This document shows positions 16,852-25,555 of a DNA stretch of 64,000 nt, piece by piece. Location: the NCBI GenBank assembly GCA_963719485.1, contig OY970387.1, positions 3,348,001 through 3,412,000 on the forward strand, read 5' to 3'. A program made the translations under genes and the position numbers. Each line of letters begins with the position of its first letter. Positions within the stretch are counted from its first letter, which is position 1. Below the pieces are notes generated by a model, which was given only the letters and a program-made list of their open reading frames with translations, did not search any database and was not told the origin of the DNA. The DNA comes from Bog-473 sp963719485. Lineage in GTDB: Bacteria > Actinomycetota > Acidimicrobiia > Acidimicrobiales > RAAP-2.

Positions 16852-17023
16852 CGTGGCTCCTTTGGCTCAGCTGCGGGCGTGCGTCGACGCGTCGGGGTTC
16901 ACCACGTTGGGGGGGACGCCGTCCGCAGGGGCATTGGTCGGGCGAGAGTGTCGCTGAACTGTACATCCCCTCCTGGCTGCTCACACGGCCGATGTCGGGT
17001 GTGCGGGCCCGTCGCCGGGTGGC

Positions 17024-17512
17024 TCAGTCCGGTCGCTCCCAGCGCACGACGTCGTCGAGCTTCCCGCTCTCCACGTCGTAGACGAAGCCCCCGATCAGCC
17101 GCAGCCGGTCCAGGTAGGGCGTGCGGGCCAGCAGATCGACGTCCTCGCGCAGGGCCGCAGCGTGGTCGTCGATCGGCAAGAAGCCCAGGTCGGCCCCGGT
17201 CAGCGCGCGCAGCTGCGCGTCACTCACGCCGACCAGTCCGCACTGCGTGTGCTGCATCACCACGGCGGTGTCCACCCCGAGGACGCCGCTCGAGAGGGCC
17301 AGGCTGCGCAGCACGTCCTCGGTGACGCGCCCGCCGGCGTTCCGGATCACGTGCGCCTCGCCGAGGTGGAGGCCGAGCACCGCGAAGACGTCGATGCGGG
17401 CATCCATGCAGGTGACGACCGCCAGGTGGCGTCCGGGACGGGGATCGGCCACGTTGGAGCGGGCGGCGGAGTACGCCTGGTTGGCGGCCAGAAGTTCGGA
17501 GATGCGTGTCAT
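17024..17512 (-). CDS. beta-class carbonic anhydrase
   Basis: The 162-residue protein carries the beta-CA zinc site: Cys and Asp in VVTCMDARIDV, then His and Cys in VMQHTQCGLVG. NAGGRVTEDVLRSLALS is the typical helix between them. It interconverts CO2 and bicarbonate in the cytoplasm. The ATG overlaps the TGA of the CoA-transferase gene by 4 bases (ATGA), so the two are co-translated; bicarbonate supply for a carboxylation step would fit but is not shown. The overlapping upstream open frame is the CoA-transferase shadow. Confidence 0.88.
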   Translation of the reverse strand: MTRISELLAANQAYSAARSNVADPRPGRHLAVVTCMDARIDVFAVLGLHLGEAHVIRNAGGRVTEDVLRSLALSSGVLGVDTAVVMQHTQCGLVGVSDAQLRALTGADLGFLPIDDHAAALREDVDLLARTPYLDRLRLIGGFVYDVESGKLDDVVRWERPD

Positions 17513-18564
17513 GCGTCGCTGGACCGTAACCCGCCGAAGCCTTCGCCGTGGTGCTGGTCGAGCACCGGGACCTGCCCCGCGGCACCGGGGAGTGGGAGCC
17601 GGATGGGGAAGGACGGGAACGGCGCTCCCGCCAGCATCCCTGCGCGGTCGAGCACCGGGGACACGGGCACACCGGCCGCGACCAGGCGGCGCACCAGTTC
17701 GTCGCGGGGCCGGGTCGCGATTGCCCCGCTGACGGCGCGTTGCAGCTCGGCACCGCGTCGGCACCGCTCGTCGAAGCCGATCGCCGCCACGTCCTCGAGG
17801 TCGAGCTCGTGGCAGAGGTTCGACCAGAAGTGCTGCTCGTTGACCACGCCGAGCGCGACCTGCCCGCCGTCGGACGTGCCGAAGAGCCCGTACCCGGGCG
17901 TCGGCCCCTGCGCCCCTCCACCTGAGGTGCCGGGCCCTGCTGGTCCCGTCCAGGTGGCCAGCACGTCGGTCATGGAGACGTCGAGGTAGGTCCCCTCACC
18001 ACTGGTCGCCCGGCCCAGCACGGCGGCGCAGATCCCGAAGGCGGCAGTGAGCCCGGCGGCCAGGTCGGCGGTCGGGAGGGGCGGGATGGTCGTGACCAGG
18101 CCACCCTCGGGCGTCAACGCTCCCGACCACGCCTGGTAGTTCACGTCGTGGCCGGGGAGCTCGGCGCGCGGGTCGTGTTGCCCGTAGCCGGAGATCGAGC
18201 AGTAGACGAGGCCTGGGTTGCGCCCCCGCACGGCCGCCTCGTCGAGCCCGAACCTGGCCAGCACCCCCGGGCGGAAGCCCTCGACGAGGACGTCGGCCTC
18301 CATCGCCAGTTCGAACGCTCGGGTGCGCCCGGCCTCCTCCTTGAGGTTGAGCTCCACGCTCCGCTTGCCCGCGTTCACGGCGTCGAAGAGGCCGGCGTAG
18401 TGCCGCATCGGGTCGCCGCCCGGCGGCTCGACCTTGAGCACGTCGGCGCCGAGGGGCACCAGCAGCGACGTCGCGTACGGCCCGGGACGCCAGATGCTCA
18501 GGTCGAGGACCCGGACGCCGGAGAGGAACTGCGTCGTGGCTGCCATCGGGCCAGAGTCTTGCAT
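17509..18564 (-). CDS. CaiB/BaiF family III CoA-transferase
   Basis: The 351-residue protein opens GVRVLDLSIWRPGPYATSLL, has ADVLKVEPPGGDPMRH (CoA contact) and the catalytic Asp in PGHDVNYQAWSG. AELTTG-type middle motifs are represented by PTADLAAGLTAAFG. Family III enzymes move CoA between organic acids. Length is at the short end of the family (350-400), as in the AMACR/racemase-like branch. ATG 18564 or ATG 18546 may be the start. It is first in a two-gene unit with the carbonic anhydrase and divergent from the gene at 18588. Confidence 0.87.
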   Translation of the reverse strand: MQDSGPMAATTQFLSGVRVLDLSIWRPGPYATSLLVPLGADVLKVEPPGGDPMRHYAGLFDAVNAGKRSVELNLKEEAGRTRAFELAMEADVLVEGFRPGVLARFGLDEAAVRGRNPGLVYCSISGYGQHDPRAELPGHDVNYQAWSGALTPEGGLVTTIPPLPTADLAAGLTAAFGICAAVLGRATSGEGTYLDVSMTDVLATWTGPAGPGTSGGGAQGPTPGYGLFGTSDGGQVALGVVNEQHFWSNLCHELDLEDVAAIGFDERCRRGAELQRAVSGAIATRPRDELVRRLVAAGVPVSPVLDRAGMLAGAPFPSFPIRLPLPGAAGQVPVLDQHHGEGFGGLRSSDA

Positions 18565-18575
18565 CGGCCCGCGGG

Positions 18576-18581
18576 TAGCCT
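18576..18581 (+). promoter_or_regulatory. putative -10 box of a leaderless transcript (EthD-like gene)
   Basis: TAGCCT lies 6 bases before GTG 18588 in a gap of only 23 bases between divergent start codons. Confidence 0.4.
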
Positions 18582-18587
18582 CGCGGG

Positions 18588-19226
18588 GTGCTCGGTTTCT
18601 TCTCGTTCACCGAGGTGACCGATCCCTCCGCCCACGAGGCGTACAACGCCTGGCACCAACTCGACCATCTCCCCGAGCAGTTCACGATCGACGGCATCTC
18701 GTTCGGCCGCCGCTGGGTGCGTTCACCCCGCTGCCGGACGGCCGAATCGGCGAGGAGCACCCTCTTCGAGCCGTTCCACTACATGACCCTGTACCTCCTC
18801 CGCGACGAGCAGGTCATCCCCGAATTCTTCGCGCTGGCCGAGCGGCTGCGCGCCGCCGACCGCTTCTTCGCGGCGCGGCGGGTCGTCGTGTCGGGGCCCT
18901 TCGGAATTGTCGGCCGCTGGGCCGCGCCCCGCGTTGCCGTTTCGCCCGAGGCGGTTCCCTTCCGCCCCGCGCACGGGGTCCACGTGATCGTGGGCCCCGC
19001 GGTCGACGGCGCCGCGTTGGTGGACCACCCCGGAGTGGCCGGTGCCTGGCAGTTCTCGGACGCCGAGCACGGCCGATTCATCACCGTCGCCTTCGTCGAC
19101 GGTGACCTGTGGCAGGCCTCGGCCGCCCTCGGGACCGCAGGCGGGGCGTCGTCCGAATGGGCCGGGCCGCTCGAGCGCGTTGATGCCTTTCGTTGGGACT
19201 GGTTCGCTACGCTGACGCCCCAATGA
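18588..19226 (+). CDS. EthD-like (dimeric alpha/beta barrel) hypothetical protein
   Basis: The 212-residue protein starts MLGFFSFTEVTD and continues HEAYNAWHQLDHLPEQFTIDGI, a strand-helix pattern with a W-H-x3-H element like EthD/ferredoxin-like alpha/beta barrel proteins. A second half (GVHVIVGPAVDG to FITVAFVDGD) appears to repeat the fold. Function is not known; such proteins often accompany degradation enzymes. It shares layout with the protein at 54671-55393. Its stop overlaps the start of the next gene (ATGA), so it heads a three-gene unit. GTG start with TAGCCT 6 bases upstream. Confidence 0.65.
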   Translation: MLGFFSFTEVTDPSAHEAYNAWHQLDHLPEQFTIDGISFGRRWVRSPRCRTAESARSTLFEPFHYMTLYLLRDEQVIPEFFALAERLRAADRFFAARRVVVSGPFGIVGRWAAPRVAVSPEAVPFRPAHGVHVIVGPAVDGAALVDHPGVAGAWQFSDAEHGRFITVAFVDGDLWQASAALGTAGGASSEWAGPLERVDAFRWDWFATLTPQ

Positions 19227-20038
19227 CCAGTCAAAGCAAGTCAAAGGCCCAGCGGAGGGCCGACAACCAACAGCGCGCCGCCGAGAAGCGCGCCGCCGAG
19301 CGGAGGCAGAAGCGCGTGCGCATCGGCTTCCGCGTCGGGGGTGCCATCGTGCTGGTCGCCCTCGTGGTGGTGTTGGTCACCCAGCTCACCGGTGGTGGGT
19401 CCGGCAGCGTGCCACCCCAGTTCAAGAACCCCCACATCGCCACCGAGCCCATCCCCGCTTCCATGTCCTCCACCTGGGTGCAACCACCGGCCGGCACGCC
19501 CGGTCCCGAGACCGTTCCTGTCCCGAGCGGACCCAAACTGGCCACCCTCCTCAACTCGGCCACCGGCCAGGAGGTCAACGGTGTCCAGTGCCAGGCCGGT
19601 GAGCAGACGCTCGTCCACGTCCACACCCACCTGACGATCTTCGTCAACGGGAAGGCCCGGGTGATCCCCTACGGCATCGGCATCCCCGGCTTCCAGGCCG
19701 TCAACACCGCGGAGGGGCCCTTCGTCCAGACGGGGAGTTGCTTCTACTGGCTGCACGTGCACGCAGACGACGGGATCATCCACATCGAGTCGCCGAGCAC
19801 GACGCAGAGCTTCACCCTGGGCGACTTCTTCGCCGAGTGGGGCATCCCGCTCAGCAAGACGCAGGTCGGGTCGGCCACGGGGCCGGTGACCGTCTTCTTC
19901 ACCTCGCCGGGCAAGAAGGCCGCTCTGTACACCGGCGATCCCAACAACATCCCGTTGGGTGACCACTACGAGATCCAGCTGGTCGTCGGCACGCCGATCG
20001 TCGCTCCGGTCCAGGTGACCAACTGGGGCGGGTTGTAG
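19223..20038 (+). CDS. membrane-anchored periplasmic protein, unknown family
   Basis: The 271-residue protein has a highly charged cytoplasmic start (RRADNQQRAAEKRAAERRQK), one membrane helix (about residues 38-54) and an exported domain. That domain contains a striking His cluster (VHVHTHLTIFVNG and WLHVHADDGIIHIESP) and two cysteines, which suggests metal binding. Similar short proteins with HVHTHL/LHVHADDG segments are common in actinobacteria and are uncharacterised. Start ATG 19223 overlaps the preceding stop. The next gene begins 4 bases after its stop. Confidence 0.75.
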   Translation: MTSQSKSKAQRRADNQQRAAEKRAAERRQKRVRIGFRVGGAIVLVALVVVLVTQLTGGGSGSVPPQFKNPHIATEPIPASMSSTWVQPPAGTPGPETVPVPSGPKLATLLNSATGQEVNGVQCQAGEQTLVHVHTHLTIFVNGKARVIPYGIGIPGFQAVNTAEGPFVQTGSCFYWLHVHADDGIIHIESPSTTQSFTLGDFFAEWGIPLSKTQVGSATGPVTVFFTSPGKKAALYTGDPNNIPLGDHYEIQLVVGTPIVAPVQVTNWGGL

Positions 20039-20042
20039 GTCG

Positions 20043-21407
20043 GTGGAGGTCGACGCCGTCGTCGTCGGGCTGGGCCCGGGCGGTGAGCAGGTTGCCGAGG
20101 AGCTGGCCGAAGCAGGCCTCGAGGTGGTCGGCATCGAGGCCGAGCTCGTGGGCGGGGAGTGCCCGTACTGGGGGTGTGTCCCTTCGAAGATGATGGTCCG
20201 CGCCGCCGATCTCCTGGCGGAGGGTCGGCGCATCCCGGGTATGGCCGGCACGTCGGTCATCGAAGCCGACTGGGCGCCGGTGGCCCGCCGCATCCGCGAC
20301 GAGGCCACCGACTGGTGGGACGACAAGGTCGCCGCCGACCGTTTGGAGGGCAAGGGCGGTCGCCTCGTCCGGGGCACGGCGCGGGTCACCGGTCCGGCGT
20401 CGGTCGAGGTCGGCGGCGAGCCGTTCACGGCGCGGCGCGCTCTGGTCCTGTCCACCGGCCAGCGCCCGTTCGTCCCGCCGATGTTCGCCGGCGTTCCGTA
20501 CTGGACGAACCGGGGCGCCATCGCCGCCGAGACGGTACCGGCGTCGCTGCTCGTCATCGGGTGCGGGGCGACCGGCCTCGAGATCGGGCAGGTCATGAGC
20601 CGCTTCGGGGCCGCGGTGACGATCGTCGAAGCGGGTCCGCGGTTGGCCGGCCGCGAGGAACCCGAGGTCTCCGAGCTCATCACCGAGGTGCTGCGCCGCG
20701 AGGGAGTAAGGGTGTACACCGACGCCACCATCGAACGGGTCGAGGCGACCGGGGACACCGGGGCAACCGTGCACCTGTCCGACGGGACGGCCCTGAGCGG
20801 CGAGCGGATGCTGATCGCCACGGGGCGCCGGAGCGATCTGGCCGGACTCGGTGTCGGTGCGCTGGACCTCGACGAGGGGGCCGGGAGCATCCCGGTCGAC
20901 GGTCGGATGCGGGTGGCGCCCGGGGTGTGGGCGGTCGGCGACGTCACGGGGAAGGGCGCCTACACCCATGTGGCCGCGTTCCAGGCCCGGCTCTGCGTGG
21001 CGGACATCCTGGGCCGGCCGCGCCCGGATGCCGACTACCGGGCGCTGCCCCGTGTGACCTTCACCGACCCCGAGATCGGCTCGGTCGGGTTGACCGAGGC
21101 CCAGGCCCGGGAGCAGGGCGGCGACGTGACGGTCTTCAACGAGTCGATCGCCGCGTCGGCCCGGGGCTGGATCCACCGCGGCGAGGGCTTCGTGAAGCTG
21201 ATCGCCCGCGGGGGCGTGCTCGTCGGGGCGACGTCGATGGGCCCGACCGGCGGTGAGGTGCTGGGCCTGCTGGTGCTGGCTTTGCACGCCCGCGTCCCGC
21301 TGGAGACGATGCGCTCCATGATCTTCGCCTACCCGACGTTCCACCGCGCCGTGGACTCGGCGTTGTGGTCGCCGCCCAGCAGCGACGCGAAGATCGCCGG
21401 CGCCTGA
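20043..21407 (+). CDS. FAD-dependent pyridine nucleotide-disulfide oxidoreductase
   Basis: The 454-residue protein has the FAD site VVVGLGPGGEQVAEEL, the redox motif GGECPYWGCVPSK (Cys-x4-Cys), NADPH site VIGCGATGLEIGQ, and VWAVGDVTGKGAYTHVA (second FAD contact). The C-terminal dimer segment reads AYPTFHRAV where lipoamide dehydrogenase and mercuric reductase have H-P-T-x-x-E. It is thus of the MerA/Lpd-like group of unknown electron acceptor. It is third in the 18588-21407 unit. Its 3' end overlaps the convergent hydrolase gene by 79 bases. Confidence 0.87.
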   Translation: MEVDAVVVGLGPGGEQVAEELAEAGLEVVGIEAELVGGECPYWGCVPSKMMVRAADLLAEGRRIPGMAGTSVIEADWAPVARRIRDEATDWWDDKVAADRLEGKGGRLVRGTARVTGPASVEVGGEPFTARRALVLSTGQRPFVPPMFAGVPYWTNRGAIAAETVPASLLVIGCGATGLEIGQVMSRFGAAVTIVEAGPRLAGREEPEVSELITEVLRREGVRVYTDATIERVEATGDTGATVHLSDGTALSGERMLIATGRRSDLAGLGVGALDLDEGAGSIPVDGRMRVAPGVWAVGDVTGKGAYTHVAAFQARLCVADILGRPRPDADYRALPRVTFTDPEIGSVGLTEAQAREQGGDVTVFNESIAASARGWIHRGEGFVKLIARGGVLVGATSMGPTGGEVLGLLVLALHARVPLETMRSMIFAYPTFHRAVDSALWSPPSSDAKIAGA

Positions 21408-22225
21408 TGCGGCAGGAGCGAGAGGTGGCCCTCGCCTGGCACCACGCTGACCGAGGCCTGGGGGACGTGGCGCTTGAGGAAGGCGCGGTAACCCGGCGGC
21501 CCGGTCCGATCGTCGGCACCCTCCCAGATGTGGACCGGGATCCGGATCTCCTCGAGCGAGAAACCCCACGGGTCGCCGAAGATCCGGTAGTCCTGCACGC
21601 AGCCCTCGGTGCCCTGGCGCATGGCCTCGCGCACGAAGGCCAGCGCGTGGTCCGGCGGTCCCCATTCCGTGAGGACCGTCCGGTCCGCCGCGGGGAACGA
21701 ACGCATGACGGCGCGGAAGAGTCGCGCGTTGCTCGCGTTCACGATGCTCACCTTCATGAGGGCCGACGCCAGCCGCGGCGTCCACCGGCTCAGGAACAGC
21801 AGGGTGCGGTCCTCCACGGTCAGCCCGCGTGTTGTGCCGTAGAGGTCGAGGGGCACGGCGCTCGAGAGGAGCGCCGCTGCCGTCACACGGTCGCCCATCT
21901 TGGCGGCACAGATCGCGGCGTAGGGGCCGCCGGCGGACCAGCCCATCACGGCGAACCGCTCCATCCCGAGGGCCTCGGTGAGCGCCGCCACGTCGGCCGG
22001 CCAGTCGGTGAGCCGGCGCGACGGCTGGTAGGTCGACAGCCCCATGCCGGGACGGTCAGGCGAGACCAGGCGGACACCCTTGGCCACCGCTGCCTTGTGA
22101 GCCGGCGCGGCATCGAGGCGCGAGCTGAGGCCGCCGTGGAAGCTCAGGACCGGGAAGCCCGTGGGAACGCCGTACTCCTCGTAGGCCAACACCCGTCCGT
22201 CGGGCAGCGTCACCCATCCCGTCAC
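21329..22225 (-). CDS. alpha/beta hydrolase
   Basis: The 298-residue enzyme has the oxyanion turn FHGGLSSRLD, nucleophile elbow VMGWSAGGPYA (G-x-S-x-G), an acid near WEGADDRTG and the catalytic His in GEGHLSLL. It is an esterase/lipase-type cytoplasmic hydrolase with no signal peptide. The last 26 residues lie antisense to the 3' end of the FAD oxidoreductase gene, a true tail-to-tail overlap because the His is upstream of it and the frame reads through. GTG 22225 is chosen; GTG 22255 is in frame. The frame is open far upstream without homology. Confidence 0.82.
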   Translation of the reverse strand: MTGWVTLPDGRVLAYEEYGVPTGFPVLSFHGGLSSRLDAAPAHKAAVAKGVRLVSPDRPGMGLSTYQPSRRLTDWPADVAALTEALGMERFAVMGWSAGGPYAAICAAKMGDRVTAAALLSSAVPLDLYGTTRGLTVEDRTLLFLSRWTPRLASALMKVSIVNASNARLFRAVMRSFPAADRTVLTEWGPPDHALAFVREAMRQGTEGCVQDYRIFGDPWGFSLEEIRIPVHIWEGADDRTGPPGYRAFLKRHVPQASVSVVPGEGHLSLLPHQAPAIFASLLGGDHNAESTARWNVG

Positions 22226-22320
22226 GTCCTCGTCGCTCCCTCCAGCGTGCGACACGGGCACGCTGGGCGCCGGTGCCCGATCGGTCCTGCGTGAGCAGGT
22301 GCCCGCACCAGAGCACGCTA

Positions 22321-22326
22321 TAGGGT
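22321..22326 (+). promoter_or_regulatory. putative -10 box of a leaderless transcript (acyl-CoA dehydrogenase)
   Basis: TAGGGT lies 6 bases before ATG 22333, within the run TATAGGGT. No Shine-Dalgarno lies between. Confidence 0.4.
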
Positions 22327-22332
22327 GCGGGC

Positions 22333-23523
22333 ATGAGTCCGAACGTCGACGAGCTGGTTGACGACCTGTTGGCTGACTCTCCGCCGGGGTCCACGCCGGC
22401 GGAGGAATTCCTGGGGCAGCAGTTCGACCGTGGCCTGGCCTGGCTGCACTTCCCGGTCGGTTCCGGCGGGCTCGGACTGACGCCACGGGACCAGCAACGG
22501 GCGCAGTCCCGTCTCCATGCGGGCGGCGCGCCGGTGGCCGGCGTGCGCAACCCCATCGGGTACGGCATGTGCGCCCCCACCATCGCCACCCACGGGACAC
22601 CCGAGCAGAAGGAGCGGTTCCTTCGACCCCTCTTCACCAACGAGGAGATCTGGTGCCAGCTGTTCAGCGAGCCCGGTGCCGGCTCCGACGTCGCCGGGCT
22701 CTCCACCCGCGCCGAGCGGGACGGTGACGAGTGGCAACTCAACGGGCAGAAGGTGTGGACCACCCTGGCGCACATCTCGGCCTTCGGGCTCCTCGTGGCG
22801 CGCTCGAATCCCGATGTGCCCAAGCACAAGGGGATGACAGCCTTCCTGGTCGACATGAAGGCGCCGGGCGTCGAGGTGCGGCCGCTCTTCCAGATCACCG
22901 GCGAGGCGGAGTTCAACGAGGTCTTCTTCACCGACGTCCGGATGCCCGACACGGCGCGCCTCGGCGGCGAGGGTGACGGATGGCGCGTCGCGGTCACCAC
23001 CTTGATGAACGAGCGGGTCTCCATCGGTGGAGCGGTCACGAGACGCGGCGGCGGTCCCGTCGCGGAGGCCGTCAGAATCTGGAAGGAGCGGTGGCAGGGC
23101 GACACATCGCCGCACGCCCTCGCCCTGCGCGATCGGCTCGTGTCGAGCTACATCCGCATGGAAGCGCTCTCCATGACGAACGCCCGCGCCGCGCAGACAC
23201 GCAAGGCCGGCACGCCCGGCCCGGAGGGCTCAGTGGCCAAGCTGGCCTACGCGGAGGAGAACAAGAGAGTCTACGACCTGTGCATGGACCTCCTGGGCAA
23301 CGACGCCATGCTGTTCCCGGCCGGCTACCCCATGATCCGCCCCGACCTCGTCGGCATGGGGTCGACCGATGTGCACAAGATGTTCCTGCGAGTCCGTGCG
23401 AACTCCATCGAGGGAGGCACCTCCGAGGTGATGCGCAACATCCTCGGTGAGCGGGTGCTCGGCCTGCCGGGCGACGTCCGGACCGACAAAGAACTGCCCT
23501 GGAAGGACGTCCCGCGCAGCTGA
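22333..23523 (+). CDS. acyl-CoA dehydrogenase
   Basis: The 396-residue flavoprotein shows the family patterns CQLFSEPGAGSDVAGLSTRA, NGQKVWTTLAHIS (FAD and substrate contacts), and the C-terminal IEGGTSEVMRNILGERVLGLPG. It removes two hydrogens from the alpha-beta position of an acyl-CoA. The catalytic Glu of standard enzymes is not identifiable without alignment; the IEGGTSE end is of the long/branched actinobacterial type often seen in sterol side-chain clusters. It starts a unit with rpiA, whose start is 13 bases downstream of its stop. Confidence 0.9.
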   Translation: MSPNVDELVDDLLADSPPGSTPAEEFLGQQFDRGLAWLHFPVGSGGLGLTPRDQQRAQSRLHAGGAPVAGVRNPIGYGMCAPTIATHGTPEQKERFLRPLFTNEEIWCQLFSEPGAGSDVAGLSTRAERDGDEWQLNGQKVWTTLAHISAFGLLVARSNPDVPKHKGMTAFLVDMKAPGVEVRPLFQITGEAEFNEVFFTDVRMPDTARLGGEGDGWRVAVTTLMNERVSIGGAVTRRGGGPVAEAVRIWKERWQGDTSPHALALRDRLVSSYIRMEALSMTNARAAQTRKAGTPGPEGSVAKLAYAEENKRVYDLCMDLLGNDAMLFPAGYPMIRPDLVGMGSTDVHKMFLRVRANSIEGGTSEVMRNILGERVLGLPGDVRTDKELPWKDVPRS

Positions 23524-23536
23524 GCGCGAGCCGGCT

Positions 23537-24187
23537 GTGACGGGAACTGACCACAGGGCGGAGAAGCGCGTCGCGGCGGAGGCCGCGGCGGCGCTGGCCG
23601 AGAACGGGATGTGGGTCGGCCTGGGGACGGGATCCACGGTCGCCGAGCTCGTCCCGGCTCTCGGGGCGCGCCGGCTGGATATCGCCTGTGTCGCGACCTC
23701 CCCGGCCACCGAAGCTCTCGCGGAGGCCGCCGGGCTCGACGTCAGACCCTTCACCGACGTCGGCCGGCTCGACCTGACCATCGACGGGGCGGACCAGGTA
23801 GACCCCGTCGGCTGGCTGATCAAGGGCGGCGGAGGGGCCCACACCCGCGAGAGGATCGTGGCCGCGGCGGCAGATTGCTTCGTGGTCATCGTCTCCTCCG
23901 ACAAGCCGGTCGATCGCCTGCATCCCCCCGTCCCGTTGGAGCTCCTGGCCTTTGGGCTGGCGGCCACGCTGCGCGCGCTCCCCGGCGCAGTGCTGCGCGA
24001 TGTGCCGCTGACGCCCGACGGCGGGGTGCTCGCCGACTATCACGGCGACATCGACGACCCCGCCCACCTGTCCTCCATCCTCGATGCGGTGCCGGGCGTC
24101 GTGGCCCACGGCCTGTTCCCGCCCTCCCTCGTCAGCAGCGTGTTGATCGCACGGGGCAACGAGGTCGAGGTTCGTCAGATCGGCTGA
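23537..24187 (+). CDS. rpiA: ribose-5-phosphate isomerase A
   Basis: The 216-residue enzyme has all three RpiA signatures: GLGTGSTVAEL (phosphate loop), TIDGADQVDP (catalytic Asp pair) and IKGGGGAHTRERIV (catalytic Lys/Glu loop). It interconverts ribose-5-phosphate and ribulose-5-phosphate in the non-oxidative pentose phosphate pathway. It starts at GTG 23537, shortly after the acyl-CoA dehydrogenase stop, which is an unusual operon partner. An in-frame extension upstream overlaps the dehydrogenase and lacks homology. It converges on the P450 gene with 13 bases between stops. Confidence 0.9.
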   Translation: MTGTDHRAEKRVAAEAAAALAENGMWVGLGTGSTVAELVPALGARRLDIACVATSPATEALAEAAGLDVRPFTDVGRLDLTIDGADQVDPVGWLIKGGGGAHTRERIVAAAADCFVVIVSSDKPVDRLHPPVPLELLAFGLAATLRALPGAVLRDVPLTPDGGVLADYHGDIDDPAHLSSILDAVPGVVAHGLFPPSLVSSVLIARGNEVEVRQIG

Positions 24188-24200
24188 CCCGCCGGGTTCG

Positions 24201-25430
24201 TCAGGGCGTCGGAGTGAACGTGACCGGCAGCGAGGTGGGGGAGCGGAAGACGTCGCCGCGGATGTGCGGATCGGTGTTGCCCGGGTTCAGGGCCAGGTCC
24301 GGCAGGCGGTCGAAGACGCGGTTGAGCAGCGCCCGCGTCTCGAGCCGGGCGAGGTGCATCCCGAGGCACATGTGCGGCCCGTGGGCGAACGCGATGTGCG
24401 GGATCGCGGGCCGGAAGATGTCGAAGGACTCGGGGTCCTCCCATCTGGTCTCGTCGTGGTTGGCCGAGCCGATGTGGGGCGAGATGCTCTCGTCGGGGCC
24501 GATCGTGACGCCCCCGATCTCGACCTCGCACGTCGTGGTCCGGTTGATGCTGAGCAGCGGGGGCTCGAAGCGCAGGCCCTCCTCAATGGCCTGGGGCAGC
24601 AGCGAGCGGTCGGCCTGCACCGCGTCGAGCTGCTCGGGGTGCGTGAGGAGCAGGTAGAGCAGGTTGCCCGACGAGCGGTAGGTCGTCTCGGCTCCGGCGG
24701 GCAGCAGGAGGCGCAGGAAGGAGTAGATCGCCTCGTCCGTCAGCTTCTCGCCGTCGATCTCGGCCGAGACCAGGTCGCTGATCACGTCCTCGGCGGGGTG
24801 GGCCCGCCGGTCGGCCACGACGCCGGCGAAGTACTCGCGCAGCGCCTCCGAGGCGGCGATGCCGCGGTCGATGTCCGCCACCAGGCTGATGAGCTCGACC
24901 GACCAGCGCTGGAACTGCGGGAAGTCCTCCTCGGGGAGGCCGAGCAGGCGCGCGATCACACGTACGGGGAACTCGAAGGTCAGCTGGCGCACCAAGTCGG
25001 CCTCGCCGTCGGCGGCGAAGCGGTCGATCTGGTCGTCGATGATCGGGCGGATGAACTCGGGCTCCCAGCGGGCCAGCGCCTTCTCGCGGAACGCGTGGGC
25101 CACCAGGTTGCGGTGGCCGCGGTGCTCGGGGTCGTCCATGCCCAGGATCATGTGGCCCATGACCATGCCGATCGTGACGTCGTAACCCGTGGAGGTGAAC
25201 GTCTTGGCGTCGCGCAGAATCCGCGAGCAGTCGTCGTAGCGGTAGGCGATCCATCCCGGCTCGACCTCGATCCCCTCGGGCAGAGAGTCGGGGTTCATGG
25301 TCAGGCCCTTCTGGACCGGCGTGTCGCGGCGCTTGGCCACGAGGCCGGGGTAGGGGTCCCGCGTGGTGCCGGCCACCACGTCGTCGAAGGCCGTGAACGG
25401 GTCGTACTCCTGAGCGTCCGATAGTGCCAT
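24201..25430 (-). CDS. cytochrome P450 (bacterial class I)
   Basis: The 409-residue P450 contains the I-helix AGAETTYRS, ExxR in EEGLRFEPP, and the haem loop FAHGPHMCLGMHLARLE with the Cys thiolate ligand. Early segments DDPEHRGHRNLVAHAF are typical of soluble actinobacterial P450s. It needs a ferredoxin and reductase, neither of which is in the window. ATG 25430 is chosen because GGGAGGG lies 9 bases upstream; GTG 25448 is in frame. A TACCGT box lies further upstream. It is divergent from the haloalkane dehalogenase gene and may share its regulation. Confidence 0.9.
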   Translation of the reverse strand: MALSDAQEYDPFTAFDDVVAGTTRDPYPGLVAKRRDTPVQKGLTMNPDSLPEGIEVEPGWIAYRYDDCSRILRDAKTFTSTGYDVTIGMVMGHMILGMDDPEHRGHRNLVAHAFREKALARWEPEFIRPIIDDQIDRFAADGEADLVRQLTFEFPVRVIARLLGLPEEDFPQFQRWSVELISLVADIDRGIAASEALREYFAGVVADRRAHPAEDVISDLVSAEIDGEKLTDEAIYSFLRLLLPAGAETTYRSSGNLLYLLLTHPEQLDAVQADRSLLPQAIEEGLRFEPPLLSINRTTTCEVEIGGVTIGPDESISPHIGSANHDETRWEDPESFDIFRPAIPHIAFAHGPHMCLGMHLARLETRALLNRVFDRLPDLALNPGNTDPHIRGDVFRSPTSLPVTFTPTP

Positions 25431-25540
25431 GGCGCGTGTCCCTCCCACGGGGTGTTCTGTGACGGTAGTGTCAGGCTACGGCGTGCGACGACCGCCGTGC
25501 ACACCGTCGGACCCCAGGGCGACCCCGGGTCCCGACGGCG

Positions 25541-25546
25541 TAGGCT
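25541..25546 (+). promoter_or_regulatory. putative -10 box of a leaderless transcript (dehalogenase)
   Basis: TAGGCT lies 9 bases before ATG 25556. A minus-strand TACCGT for the P450 lies in the same divergent gap. Confidence 0.35.
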
Positions 25547-25555
25547 CCGGCCTGC

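Noticed and set aside
15412..17325. 637-codon plus-strand open frame over the L,D-transpeptidase
   Set aside because: Repeats in its translation merely mirror the coding repeats of the minus strand; no start site or motif.
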